Below, in pieces: positions 32,461 to 44,000 of a stretch of DNA of 64,000 bases. Numbering within the stretch: position 1 is the first letter of the stretch; every line of letters starts with the position of its first letter. The stretch is from Rhyacophila brunnea (lineage: Eukaryota; Arthropoda; Insecta; Trichoptera; Rhyacophilidae), in assembly GCA_022495005.1 (NCBI GenBank), contig JAGYXB010000663.1, positions 186,001 through 250,000 on the forward strand, written 5' to 3'. The translations under genes were made by a program, and so were the position numbers. The notes beneath the pieces were generated by a model. It ran no database searches. It was not told the DNA's origin and saw only the letters and a list, made by a program, of their open reading frames with translations.

Positions 32461-34795
32461 AGTAACGGGGTAAATATTAATGGCTCAGTTCCATAATTTT
32501 ACCAAAAGAATTACATAAAATTACCATTTTAAACTTAACAGAGCTTTCGGATAAACTAAAAATATCGTCGAACTGTACTGCCTTAGTTAGATGATAATAA
32601 ATACGTGCTATTACGCTACCCTAATGCTACCCGTATACCGGTTTTTTACGAACTAACTAGTTAACCGATTTAAACCGTCAAAATTTAAAACATATTTTGC
32701 ATGTTTAATATTTTTGTAGACCTAAATATTGACATTTAGAAATCCCTCAAAAGCATACATATTATAAACATATATATATGGCGCCGGACAGTACACCAAT
32801 TTAGCATAATATATAATATACGTACATTATGAAAAAAAAACATTTTTTTAAATGGTACATACTTGACGAAGGTCACTATGTGGACGAAACGCGTATCGTA
32901 AAATTAATTGTTTTAAGCTTATACTATAGATACATTGTTTTAGGACACATTTGCGGTGAAAAAAAAGTGATATACATAATTAATAAAAGAAACAAAAATC
33001 TTTAGAGTTTTTTCGTCTTCAGTACTTAGATAGTAAATATTAAAATCTAGCTGATATTATTCTCACATTTTTTATACATACATAATCTTTATCTTAAATA
33101 TAGTCTTTTTGAGATCTTCGAAATAGCACATATTGTAATGAAGTTTTGACAGTTTCAGAGTTAAGCGGAGGATTACTAACTTTTACAAAGTGGAAGTTAC
33201 GCTGACAGATTCGGTTTACAAGTAATGCTTGTTATTCATTTGCTCAGACTATTAATTAAATCTTTGCACTGGATCAAACAAAAAATAAGCCACTGCTGAT
33301 AATCCATGATTACCAAAAGATGTAGCCTTACGTGGTTTCTATATTTGACGTAATTGTTATATGTATTTGTAAATAAAAACATATAAAAGTTCATCACTCA
33401 TAAATTTTGAGAGTTTGTATGAAAATTAGTGGGCCTAGTGATCTATGTTTTGCTTACATCTGTATACAAGAAGGTTTTCTTGAACATCATTGATGGGTAT
33501 TTAACATTTATTTTGTGTAAAAGTCTATCTACTTAATGTAATATCTTTTGTATTATTTTACCTACAATTTTATAGCTGACAGTATTTGTAACATTATAAC
33601 AATTGCACCTAATTTATCTTTCCGTAGAAAATTATTTTGTTTGTGTTTGTATTTTTAAGAAACTAACCCAACCTCTTTTGGAAGGGTGGTGTCAGCAGAC
33701 AAAATAGCATCGATCGCTTTAATACTAGATGGGGTGGTATTTTCTGCCTTCTTCATTGAAAATAAACCTTTTTACTACTTACCTACTTAATAATTTAGAA
33801 TATTCCTAATTACGAAATGACAAGGTATTATGGATAATGGAATAGCCGCTGGAGCTATTGCATCCTATAAATAGTATAAAGTGTAGGTGTTGTATTTTAG
33901 ATTCGTGGTGCGTCGTGGAAAAAATACTTAGGTATTTCAACTTATTACACAGGTGATAACTCGTGGAAAAAGAGGTCATCGTAACTGATTGGTCTAATTA
34001 GTTGGTTTTATAAGAACACACAATATTGTTGTTTCGAGCAGCGGCAATATTACGTTACGAAGATGACGCAATCGATTCGTCAGAAGATTGAAAAAGGACC
34101 TCGAAATATTTGAAATCGCTCATACAATAATTATTTAATTGTACCTCATTTTAAAAAAAATGAGCGAAGTTATTACACATTGAGTTACATTTAATTAATT
34201 AACAATTAATTTCCAATATTATCCAAGGCATAACAAAATCTCTGCAAACAATATCAAAGGAAGATACATTTATATTTTTACTTGGTGCATTTTTAGTTGG
34301 AAAGTTTATGGTTTTTTTCCTTAAATTGGTCTCAAAATTACTTGGTGACTCGGCTGTCGTCCTGAAATACATTACTGGTTCCAAGCAGCGGTTTCGAAAA
34401 TAGTGATCGGTTTGATGATTTCCAACCTTTGCACACTAGACGGTAGTCGAATGACCATTCATTTGGTTGTCACTTAGCATACATGTTATATTGCCAAATA
34501 CAGGAAAATCATCATTCTAGACTCACCAAATTCAAGATAAAGTATATGAAGCTCTGTATGTATATTAAAAAAAAATCTTTTCCATTTTCACATGTCATAT
34601 ATTGAAATCATACGAAAGATTTAACAAAATGCAGGATTCCAATCCACGATTAAAAAGTCCACAGTGGATTATTCACAATATCTAAACAAATGAGCGCTAA
34701 GAATTGAAAGAACTCTATATATATATATATATATATTTATGGATTAATTTAAACAATCTTTCAGGTCTGGAAAATTCGTTTTTTGATTTGATTTT
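32461..34795. other. AT-rich stretch; one ribozyme-like motif, one (AT)n run
   Basis: No gene was seen. The ribozyme-like motif at 32862-32892 is listed separately. An (AT)n microsatellite lies at about 34717-34737. A 61-codon minus-strand opening at 34199-34384 is not coding-like. Confidence 0.35.
32862..32892 (+). ncRNA. Hammerhead-like catalytic core motif (tentative)
   Basis: The order TTGACGA, a short stem (GGTCAC-TAT-GTGGAC, five of six positions paired counting one G-T), then CGAAAC resembles the hammerhead ribozyme core CUGANGA - stem II - GAAAC. The first core base is T, not C. Stems I and III and a cleavage site were not established. Hammerheads of this kind are known in Penelope-like elements and retrozymes, and related CGAAACGCG motifs are common in repeats. 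It may be a decayed copy or a coincidence. Confidence 0.25.
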
Positions 34796-34852
34796 TGATT
34801 GGACTTATGTTGAACAAGTGGCTTACATCCAATTCTCATAAAATAATCTGGT
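34796..34852 (+). mobile_element. SINE family B short fragment
   Basis: ATGTTGAACAAGTGGCTTAC followed by CATCCAATTCTCATAAAATAATCTG matches the body of family B at the same place as the fragment at 30200. Both ends are missing. Confidence 0.5.
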
Positions 34853-35472
34853 AAGAAATCATTTTGTGCGGCAGCCAAGATCCATATCGGAATGTAAAGC
34901 CGATAAAAAAAATAATATGTCATAAAATCTAGTTATGGTCGAGTCGTCTATATTTTATCAAAAAAATCGTATATTAGAATTGCATTTCAAGTTTTTCCCA
35001 TCACTGACAGAGTTTTCTGGTTATCGGGGTCAAGTCTGGAACGTCGAGGGACGCAGGTTGCATCTCTCGCTCCGCTTCCGGGCCCGCAAAGCCTACTCAC
35101 GATGTATTTCGTTGAGTAGACATGGAAAAGCACAGGGCGATCGTGAAATATAAATAATATTAGGCATAGATGAGAGATTTTAATGTCCTAAAAATCTTAC
35201 TAAAATAATGCAATTTTGTTATATTGTGTCATTTCAAATATCTTGCATGTTATATATTACGCAACTATGGCAGAACATTATTATATTATGATGGACTACA
35301 TCATTATCATTTTAATCGTAAATAAGTTAACAGTCATTTATCGCTTTGATCTCGGTTTGGACGGCTTATTGGATCTCGGTTTGAGCGCCACTCTATGTTA
35401 ACAGTCATTTGGTGAATATTGACATATTTTAAAATACAATTTATTTCAATACCTAATAATTAACAATGATCA

Positions 35473-35724
35473 GTAGGTTTATTCTATATACAAGGCGGTT
35501 ATCGGCGGCTATCGGCGGTTATCGACGGTAGTTTATCATATTTATTCGTTTCGAGGCAGTTAATTTTTACATTAAGTTAACCATCTAACTAAACAGTGCT
35601 ATGTTGTAACACCTCCTCACTTGGTTGTATTAACTTTTAGAGCGAAATAGACAGTTTTGACACTTTAGATGGCTGACTTCAACTTCAACTACCGATAGTC
35701 ATATTGTGTATATAATAGACCCAC
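35473..35724. mobile_element. MITE, TGGGTYTATTCTATAC-type termini, second form
   Basis: The left end GTAGGTTTATTCTATATAC and the right end GTATATAATAGACCCAC are inverted relatives of the 18308 and 63923 elements. A subterminal pair (CTATCGGCGGTTATCGACGG and ACTACCGATAG) is also inverted. Internally, TATCGGCGG repeats in direct orientation three times near 35498-35527. The interior differs from the 18308 element, so it is a related but distinct non-autonomous form. Confidence 0.65.
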
Positions 35725-36732
35725 ATGGCTGGTTTTGTATAGATGCATAGTCAATTAATATGGACATTATAATCTACAAATATAGTTGTTGATAACTGTA
35801 AATATTTTTTAAAGTAAAGTTAAATTTATTATAATGATTATAACGTCTTTTTAACAATATTTTTTAGAACACGTTTAAAGTAATTGATTTTTTTCCAGTC
35901 ATCATCACTTTACAGTTCTGAGAGGTATTTTAGTTAACATATAAACTATGTTAGGTACATGCTAAAAAATAGCTGTAAGATATTAATATTTGGCATTTTT
36001 AATCGATTTTTGGTTATTGATATTTTAGGAGTATGAATATTATTAAGAAAATAAAAATCTGAGACGTGTATATAAAAGCAATTATTTTGTATTGGTGTAA
36101 AGGTAAAGTATAGAGCCTGATGAAAAAACGTTGAATAAAATAGCTAAGTTAATCTAAAATAAAATTCCCCAAAGAATATTTATATGGTTAAAGAAAATCT
36201 AACATGGTTCATAATGTATACACACTGACGTTGATGTCTTAGATCAATTTAAGTTTAATATTGTTCATAATATATTAAAGTCGCGAAGCAGATGGACCGG
36301 GTTCATTGTTAGATATGATTTCTCCATAAAGTTTATGAAGGAACCCCAGTAGGAATTCGGCGCTCGGGCCGCCCTTAGATGATGTAGGTAGATTATTTCA
36401 AAAAACACAGAGGTTAACTGTGACCTGACTAACTGGAAGGAGACGCCTGGAAACAGTCGAAAATGAACTATGGCGATAGCAATAATATTAATATATTCTT
36501 TTAGAATGAACTATTTTTTTTATTAAACGAATAATTCAATAGCTTTTAGAATGTAACATTCTATATATTGAACATACATAACTTGAAAATACTTTAGATA
36601 TATATCTACAAAAAAAATAATATTATTAGGTACCTACCTAAATTAAATATACAAAAACCGATAGCCAACATTATAACTAAATTTGATAAGCATTTCATGT
36701 AAGAACTACTAGTTAAAATTATCGTAATTAAG
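35725..36732. other. AT-rich stretch, no gene seen
   Basis: Nothing was recognised. Confidence 0.3.
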
Positions 36733-36830
36733 TAGGATGCACATAGCTTAATTGAATAATGCACATTGGCGCGATACCACTGGTTATACTGGTTCAAATC
36801 CCGTCAGATTTTTCTAGTAGGTGTTTCTAG
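36733..36830 (+). mobile_element. SINE family C head
   Basis: ATAGCTTAATTGAATAATGC is a good box A and CTGGTTCAAATCCCGTCAG a good box B. The box spacing is within tRNA range, but no acceptor stem closes, so it is treated as a SINE head. Similar heads are at 37895, 43410 and 53575. Confidence 0.55.
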
Positions 36831-37332
36831 AAGTGTTTTCAATTTTAAAGACTTTACTCAGTCATGCTAATACAATACTATTGAGATTATTTAGAATAAG
36901 AATTTTGTTTTTAATACCTATAACCCAAGTGTGAATTAATTTTTTATACAGTTTGTAGGTAGTTAGGAACACGCGATGTTGATAAATTATTGGATGAGAC
37001 GCGGTGATTTTTCTTGCGATGCACAAAAGCTCTATTGTTGCCCAAGTGCAGTGAATAAAGAGCTGTAATCATGAGAATTTCAGAGCTTTTCACTTTGGTT
37101 TTTATATTTCTTAATATTTTGACAACGTTGTAAATTACACAAAGAAACGTATCGTGGTTTAGTTGAAAGTTTTTAAATCATAAATATGAAAAATATAACA
37201 GTAACTCATAGGGACAATGTAATTGTAATCCATTAAAAAAGTATATATATATATATACAAATAGTGTCTATAATAATTAGACCACAACACTTGAATAACA
37301 GAGCATCGTTAAACAATAATGTTATCATTCAG

Positions 37333-37482
37333 TGGTGTCCAAAGGAGATTAAAATACCTAAATGGCGACCAAAAACCCGCTCGATCAATGAAATTTTAGC
37401 AGAAACACGTAGGAACGAAAGACTACAAGACGTACCACGAAGATATCCTAGGATGATTGAATTATCAAGGAAGAGGTTTTAA
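37333..37482 (+). pseudogene. Basic, Trp-containing ORF tail, possible LINE remnant
   Basis: From an acceptor-like TTATCATTCAG the frame reads WCPKEIKIPKWRPKTRS, then INEILAETRRNERLQDVPRR, and stops at 37480-37482. It is strongly basic and coding-like for this window. It lies directly upstream of a LINE-like C-terminus at 37530, so it may be part of the same decayed element. A host exon cannot be excluded. Confidence 0.3.
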
Positions 37483-37529
37483 GATGAGCCAATAAGATAA
37501 CATAACTTATAGCTACTATCATGCGCAGA

Positions 37530-37700
37530 AAAATTGCATACTTTGGCAATATTTTCAGTATTCTCATTTACTTCTACTCTTAATGCAGGAGAAGGTAAGC
37601 AGCGGAAGACGCGTAGGCAGAAGATTTTATAGACTACGCAACATCCATAAGTGGTTCAATGTCTTCCTACCTCAAGACATCAAGATGGCAAAAGTAGTAT
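37530..37700 (+). pseudogene. Decayed LINE C-terminal fragment
   Basis: One frame gives RRKIAYFGNIF (37521-37553) and, after a frame change, another gives EKVSSGRRVGRRFYRLRN followed by IHKWFNVFLPQDIKMAKVV and a stop near 37700. The pattern R-K-x-A-Y-x-G-x-I, then G-R-R, then R-N-I-x-x-W-F matches the C-terminal tail of some insect non-LTR retrotransposon proteins. That is family knowledge by eye, without a search. It is a different family from the 8 kb and 17 kb LINE ends. Confidence 0.5.
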
Positions 37701-37894
37701 AATATTAAAGAGTAGGTACTAAAAAATAAAAAATATTATTTTTTTTGTTCAAAGATGTCATTAATGAATGATAAAAAATACACATCATATCATTACCTTG
37801 ATTAATAATTAGATAGCTAGTTTCCCTTCGATTGATTGTTGGAAATTGGAAAACCTTGGAAAACGTAGTTATTAGATTGAATTCTTTTGACTTA

Positions 37895-38035
37895 TAGACG
37901 GATCAGTAGCTTAAACGATAGTAGGTATTTAACCCGAAGGTAAAAATATAAGTTCGAATCCCACTTGGTCAAACTTTTCCAGGAATTTTCTTATTTGTAG
38001 GTTGTTCAAATTTATGTAGGTATTAATATTGTTGT
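37895..38035 (+). mobile_element. SINE family C
   Basis: CAGTAGCTTAAACGATAG supplies box A and ATAAGTTCGAATCCCACTTGG supplies box B. The short tail continues TTTTCCAGGAATTTTCTTAT and abuts the 3' end of the family B SINE that follows on the opposite strand. Confidence 0.6.
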
Positions 38036-38047
38036 TTTTATCTTTAT

Positions 38048-38272
38048 TTTAACCTTACCCGATCCTAATAGAATCATATGGGCCTCCACGGAGTGGATGT
38101 TTGTATTAACAGATTTTGGTTTTTACGAGAAATGGATGTTAGCCACTTGCTGAACGTAATAGGTCGATACTCTGACTCCTAACAAACACTGAAAAACAAT
38201 ATGTGTATTTGCCAAGCACAGGATTCGAACCTAAGACCCACGAAATTATAAGCCACTTGGCAATCGTGGGCA
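38048..38272 (-). mobile_element. SINE family B, near full length
   Basis: On the minus strand it begins with a tRNA-like head (CCACGATTGCCAAGTGGC for box A, TAGGTTCGAATCCTGTGC for box B). The body follows (CAGCAAGTGGCTAACATCC, TCTGTTAATACAAACATCC) and the 3' tail is GGCCCATATGATTCTATTAG followed by GATCGGG. It is the most complete member of a family with parts at 30160, 31960, 34796, 39525, 39995, 55871, 61588 and 62090. SINEs of this sort rely on a partner LINE for reverse transcription, usually through the shared 3' tail. Confidence 0.8.
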
Positions 38273-38944
38273 TACATTTTGATGTTATTGATATCTACCT
38301 ATGATAAATCGCATTTGAGGTGTGTGGTTTCGTTGTATTATAATAGATTTTGAAATACGTAAGGAAATGAAAAAGCGACAAAACCTTAAATGCATTCTGT
38401 CGTAGGTATATGGTCCGCGTCATATTCCCGGTTTATATCGAGTGTTCGCTAGCATACTTGGTCATTAGGTTTTATAAGCGTCGTTACCATAAGACTCTAT
38501 TGTCGCCGTGCTGTAAGAAAGGCGGACGCGCTCATGCAATATCATCCCATGCACAAAACACCCAAAGAGCCCAATGACGTCATTAAAATATTCACTTCCG
38601 GTAATGCTTAAAGTTTTCTTTCCGAGTGCAAGAAAGCTCGCTTGGTGACGATCTCTGAGATGAGCTTTTTCATCTAAGTGATTTCTATATAATATACTAA
38701 ATGAAATATTTGTAGATTTCATTTCATTCGTCTAATCTAATCGAAATAGATAAATGAAGATGATTATAAAATTAATTATTTTATTCCCACAGTCTCTATA
38801 CCTATTGAGTATTTTTTTTATCAGTGATTCATTTTCAAGTCAATAATACTCACAAAAATAATTAATATACCTCTTTGTGTATACTATATCAGGCCACATT
38901 TTCATTTAAGTACAAGCAATCTTTAGCTATTATCCAGGAAAGGA
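38273..38944. other. No gene seen
   Basis: An 85-codon minus-strand opening at 38465-38722 has no recognised domain and no supporting context. Confidence 0.3.
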
Positions 38945-39329
38945 TTAAGAAGAGAAAAGCCTTAGACTATGTTGGGTATTGAGATTTATCTTCAGTAATC
39001 TCCTCATTTCCTCGAGGCGGGGAGATAATGGCCGCGCAAGTTGGGGGGGTGGAGAGGTGATGGTGAGATCTGGCGTCGTTGACACTGATGGATGCTTCCT
39101 CACTGAAAATCTCTCCCTCCTCGCTCTCCTCCCAATTTCCGCCCAACGCCACCCCCTCTTTGCACTTTTATCCAACGTCATTTCTCCAAATGCATTGTGC
39201 AGCGTCTTCCTGCTAGGGATGTTTTCAATTACAGAATTATGGGCAAAGACACTCGATAGTCTGGTATTTATAAAATATAACCGATTCCCACCAAAAATGA
39301 AATGTAGTTGCATGCATATCATGCAATAA
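38945..39329. other. Segment open in several frames, GC-richer
   Basis: For about 350 bp one plus-strand frame (116 codons) and one minus-strand frame (125 codons) are open at once, and a second minus-strand frame is open for 61 codons. This is unusual for DNA this AT-rich. The central part (39000-39160) is GC-richer. The shorter minus frame has an acidic patch (WEESEEGEIFSEEASIS) and Ser/Pro-rich segments, and none resembles a known domain. Candidates are a host exon on the minus strand or a transposon fragment. No splice-site pair could be argued. Confidence 0.25.
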
Positions 39330-39524
39330 AAATATGCGTACCTAATTCAAATGATAAGAGTATCTGATACTCAATATCAGTCAATACTAAATGAGAGTCT
39401 TCCAACATACTTGCGTGAATAAAATTTGTTTATTGAGTTAACGTATATAATATATCGCAGTAAAGGTATAGAAATAGTCATCGAATATGTTAATCTCGGG
39501 TCGAGTAGAAGTGGATGCGAGACC

Positions 39525-39725
39525 TTTTTTTATCATGTCCGATCCTAAGTGGCCCATATTGGTCTCCACAAGGTGGAAGTTGTATTAACAGATATTTGTT
39601 TTTACGAGATATTGATGTTAGCCATTTTCTCAACTTATTAGGTCCATACTCCCCACAGTCCAAACACACATTGAAAAACATTATGTGATTTTTCGCTAGA
39701 CTGGGAATTCAAACTCAGGACCCAC
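39525..39725 (-). mobile_element. SINE family B copy
   Basis: The tail CATGTCCGATCCTAAGTGG, body GTATTAACAGATATTTGTTT, GATGTTAGCCATTTTCTCAA and head GGGAATTCAAACTCAGGACC match 38048-38272 throughout. The box B is degenerate. A separate GC-richer stretch at 39750-39820 (CAGCGCCCCCGGGATG) may be part of another tRNA-like head. Confidence 0.7.
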
Positions 39726-39994
39726 CTACGACGTTATTAAAAAAATACGACACCCAGCAGGCATCAAACCAGCGCCCCCGGGATGTACATATGTGCACTG
39801 ACTACTAAGCTATACCTACGTGATTTTCGTATATAATCGCGACGAAGTTAACTAATGTTTTTACAATAATCTTTGAATCGTTTTCTTAATTACGTTACTT
39901 ATTTGGCAATCGACGTTTATATTTTAAATCAAGGTATTAAATAACCTTAATTACAAACTGGTGTCAGGGTCACTATGTTGTAACGTACGTGTAC

Positions 39995-40138
39995 TTGTAC
40001 AACCTATTAGGTCCATACTCTGATCAAAACACACGTAGAAAAACAACATATTATGAATTTTCCAGTCCCGGGTTTCAAACCCGGGACCCATGACGCTATA
40101 GGCAAACGCTTAAGCCTCGCAGCCATTGTGGGTTGTCA
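39995..40138 (-). mobile_element. SINE family B, 5' half
   Basis: CAACCTATTAGGTCCATACT begins within the family body, and GTCCCGGGTTTCAAACCCG with GGACCCATGACGC is the head with box B. The CCCGGGTTTCAAACCCGGG palindrome at 40066-40084 is an extended T-arm. The 3' tail is missing. Confidence 0.65.
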
Positions 40139-41409
40139 AATTTATTTACTCGTGATAAATAAAATTGTTTGTTGCAAATGTTTTAATATTGTCATCTAGC
40201 TAGACACTTTAATCAATAAATTAGCGAGTGTCAGTTCAACCCTTCTTTAAAGCTGCAGTTACCTGTAGACCACGAGAGCGTCAAGATTTGCACTAGTTTG
40301 ATCGCTGTTGCGTCATCAAATCAATATTAAAATTACGAGTTACGGTTCAATCAACGCTGCGTCAATCACCGTAATTCGAGAACAATTATAAATTCATTAC
40401 CCATTCATCCGCCACAAGTACAGTGTGACCGTTAGAGTAATCGTAATAATTGTGTGAGTGCGTGGACACGGAACCAGCTCCAGCCATCTCAACATCAAAG
40501 GTTAGTGTCTGGACCGTGTGTAACCACCCTCCGCCAGCATCTAAAATCCCTCTTCCTACAGTCCACTAAAAAGCATCACCAGACAAATAAAATTCAATAT
40601 ACATATTTTATTTTGTGCGTAAGTAGCTTGGAAATAGTTGCAACGTTGAATCAAAGAGAAAATATTTTGACAGTATTATAAGTTTTATGAGTACCTACGT
40701 CTATATGTTATAATATGTACTATTTGTAAGAATATTAGATAGGCTATTGCATTTGTTGTATAATGTGCATCATTCACCTACCTTCAGTTAATTTTACTGA
40801 ATTTGATTTTATTGAAATATTGATTTTGATAATAGGTAGGTAAATACCTAGGTATTCTAATAGTTTGAGAAAATCAAAATAAAATAAAGTTAATATTATG
40901 TTCAGTGTCAAAATTAGATACTTTATTCCCAAAACCCCATCACTATGCTGAATCCTAGCGCCTGAAGAACTAGATTTTCAAGATAATTCAAAATAACAAA
41001 GAGATAAGTTTTCGTATTTTTCTTTCTCGTGTCTGAAGATGGTTCTTCCTGCATCTTTTCTTTTGTGCGAGGCTGCTTCAAAATACTTTACAACTTCGAG
41101 AAAAATAATCTATTATTTATCGAGGTAATTTCAACTATTTATCCACTCAATTTTATACTATACAAGCATTTATACATCAAGATAAGCTTCTTTATACACG
41201 TCAAGTGGGTTAAGTAAAATACTTGGTATATCGGCGTATTTAATTTTTTTAAGGCAAAGTGCAGTGCTACTTATTGTATGTTCATTGGAGGCATCTAGTG
41301 TCAGATTACAAAAAATAAATAATATAGGTACCTACTTCATTTTTAAAACTCTACTAAAAACACATTATTTTTAATTCAAAGATAAACTGATATTATTATA
41401 ATATCGCCT
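40139..41409. other. No gene seen
   Basis: Nothing was recognised. Around 40440-40510 a GC-richer stretch ends in ATCAAAGGTTAGTG, a donor-like site, but there is no supporting frame. Confidence 0.3.
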
Positions 41410-41411
41410 TA

Positions 41412-42302
41412 AAGCCCATATTCCATTGGCAGATTGCGTCTGGCCCGATCGTCTGCCACGACTGTCAAACTCTATTCTCTATGGTTTTCAAGGATCGTGA
41501 GCGATCGGGTCGAAAGTGGAAAATTTTCTATTATCCGTCGTGCGATCTTTTCATTATCAAGCGAAGATTGCCGAAAGCGTACGAAAATAGCCGAATATGC
41601 GCCTGAGTCATGCAAACGGTCGTTCATTTCATTCTACTGGTCGATTTCAACTGAACAACTACAAGATGGCGAAAACTTAAAAATATATATGGAGTATCAC
41701 CGAGGACACAGTCCTCGTCGAATAAATACACGCCAAAGATATAGTGTGAAACGTAAAAAAACCCGCCATATTCAATGGCGATCACGCTGTTCTTCAGTTA
41801 GCCAACTTTTGACCCAGTGTTTTCGTTTACGGCGAGTCCTGACCGCCTGAGCCAGTTGAAATATAGCCATACTCGCTACAATAAATTAGTCTTTGGATTA
41901 TTCGATTTCGATATTCGAATTACTCAATTGGTTTTAGATTCAAGCTCGCCCAGTTATTCATGATGTAAATTAACAATAAGTATACAAACTTTCTATAAAT
42001 GTCAAACGGCCGCATAAATTTTAACAGATCTGATGCTCGCTAGGTTTGACAGCTGACAGCTCAGTTTTGTTGACGTAAAATTGCGCGGGAATGCGTTCAG
42101 TGTAGCCACCAATCTAAGAAATATCTAGTTTTCACTCAACCTATATTTTTAATAATAGCAACACTAGTATTATTTTAACCAATCAAATCAAGGACCAACG
42201 AGATTGAATCGTTGCGTGTAATTGCAAATAGCTAGCGACGACGGTTGGCGTCGATCGTTGGATCGGGTTGGGTCTGTGCGTCTGCCAATGGAATATGGCC
42301 TT
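41412..42302. mobile_element. TA-flanked TIR element (891 bp)
   Basis: The left end AAGCCCATATTCCATTGGCA and the reverse complement of the right end (AAGGCCATATTCCATTGGCA) match apart from one base, and a TA lies outside each end. A second inverted pair is subterminal (CCCGATCG and CGATCGTTGGATCGGG). A 138-codon plus-strand opening (41434-41850) is Arg/Ser-rich and matches no transposase motif, so the element is probably non-autonomous or decayed. TA (or TTA) flanks would suit Tc1/mariner-like or PIF/Harbinger-like elements. Confidence 0.75.
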
Positions 42303-42304
42303 TA

Positions 42305-43409
42305 CACGTGCATGGATTTATTTGCAGCAATAGTGTGTATTTGAAACTATCGCGATAATAACTGTTTATACGTAAAAGTGCTGACTGTCTCACCAATCTC
42401 ATTCACCAAGAGTAAGCGAGACGCGATGTTGTCATTTTATAGTACTATCTGACAGGCCATGAAAACCGGTTAACCTCAAAATGTGTCTTCGCGGTGCAGT
42501 TCGATTTTTTACCGGCAGAATAGCCACTATAGTTCTGCTGCGTAGGCGCAGATATAGAACACATCCCAACTGTCGCGTGAAAATTCAGAAGCTTCCAAAT
42601 TTTTTTGATTCATGCATGCAATCTTGCCACTTGCATGATAATACAATATGTTTACAGTGCATTTTCTTGTTATGGCCGTGATAATACGTATTGTCAGCAG
42701 TAAATCCATACACTTGTATATTTCGTAATTTTAATAATTGGCTATTTATCCTTTTTTTAAACTAAAAAGTAGTAGATCCGAGAAAAAAAAATATATTCAT
42801 ATTTTAATAATAAAAATAACAATAATATATTGCTTCGTCATATTAAGATGAAAATATATAATATAGTTACATAGTAGATTTATTTTTTATTTTTTCTTAA
42901 TGTATTTCGATGCGTTTTGATCATTTTGATTTAAAATGTAAATTATGATTAAAATGTATTAGGTACTTGCGGCTTCAGTATTAGAACGAATAATTGAAAT
43001 GTTCCATAAGTTTGAAAAGGTTGACGACCCTTGTTCTAATTTTTGTTTGCTTTTTGGCATCTTAAGGATCTATTACTTTACATGCGAAAAATATAAGAGT
43101 TTTTCTTACTAGATACTATAGTATTAAAAGATGGTTAATATTGCATTATTACGACTTTTAGACTTCTCCAGGCTCTAATAAAATTTCTATTAATCAAAAT
43201 AAGTACCCTTTACAAAACAATATATTAAATCCAATAAAAAATGCTTAAAGTGTGCTATTTACAAAATAAATAATTTTAGATAATATTATATTTTATGGAA
43301 TAGTACAAAATTCTTATTAATTAGAATTTAAAACCGTTACCATCGAGTAATTAATGAAATACAGAAGGTTTAAGAATATCACTTGCGACTTATTATAGAA
43401 TAAACACAA
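42305..43409. other. AT-rich stretch, no gene seen
   Basis: Nothing was recognised. Two overlapping 60-66 codon openings near 42500 lie on opposite strands and look like chance. Confidence 0.3.
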
Positions 43410-43525
43410 TGTTGGATCGATCGGTTATTGATTAAGAATACTCACCCGGGCAGTGAAGGATGTGAGTTTAAATCCATTTTTTTTACAGAATATTTCTTGG
43501 TATGTTTCTAAAGTTTTTCAAAGTC
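43410..43525 (+). mobile_element. SINE family C copy
   Basis: GATCGGTTATTGATTAAGAA is a degenerate box A and TGTGAGTTTAAATCCATT a degenerate box B, followed by TTTTTTTACAGAATATTTCTTGG. The layout parallels 36733 and 37895. Confidence 0.45.
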
Positions 43526-43739
43526 ACATATATTGCACTACGTAAGTCAAGAGAATTATTTTAGATAAACGAATGATCAATTTTATTACTTTTTTTTTTA
43601 CTATTGTAATAAAATAAATTAATGAACAATCAACCGATTGGCTCAAGATCCTTGAATCCGATATTTTTATTGTAGATTTTCTCTGCGGATTTGATTTCGT
43701 TGAAAATATTTTTATTAATTAAATTGAGGATCGGTAGAG

Positions 43740-44000
43740 TCTAAAGCCTTATCATGCCTGATGCTACGATGGACACGAGAGAAGATAGTGTACAAAAAAC
43801 CCACCCACCCCCTTCCGTAAGCGTGCACAATTTCCCTCAGGAGGTGAAATCAATACACCCCTTTTACTTTGTTCGGGCGACGCGCACAAAAGCGGCGATG
43901 CACCCCCACGGTCACGTTTCGGCGGCCCGGCCACCCCACGATCTGCCCGCTGCCTACTCCGGCCCTGGAGGTTGTTAGTTCGGCGCCCGGCCTTACGCCG
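43740..44000. other. GC-rich island
   Basis: GC-rich words (CGGCGGCCCGGCCACCCCAC, CTACTCCGGCCCTGGAGG) appear abruptly in AT-rich DNA. A 74-codon plus-strand opening (43754-43978) is His/Pro-rich and unrecognised. It may be a retrotransposon 5' end or a decayed exon. Confidence 0.25.

Noticed and set aside
32861..32930. Confident hammerhead ribozyme
   Set aside because: One invariant core base differs and the outer stems were not shown, so it is kept only as a low-confidence motif.
36733..36810. Functional tRNA gene on the plus strand
   Set aside because: Both boxes are present but the acceptor stem does not close, and similar heads recur as SINEs nearby.
38945..39322. 125-codon minus-strand frame as a definite gene
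   Set aside because: Overlapping frames on both strands are also open, no domain is recognised and no splice or start context supports it. It is listed only as an open segment.
40440..40510. First exon with a donor site
   Set aside because: Only a donor-like AAGGTTAGTG was seen. There is no coding frame, downstream exon or promoter motif to support it.
41434..41850. 138-codon plus-strand frame as a transposase
   Set aside because: Arg/Ser-rich without any DDE/D or zinc-finger motif. It lies in a TIR element but probably reflects composition.
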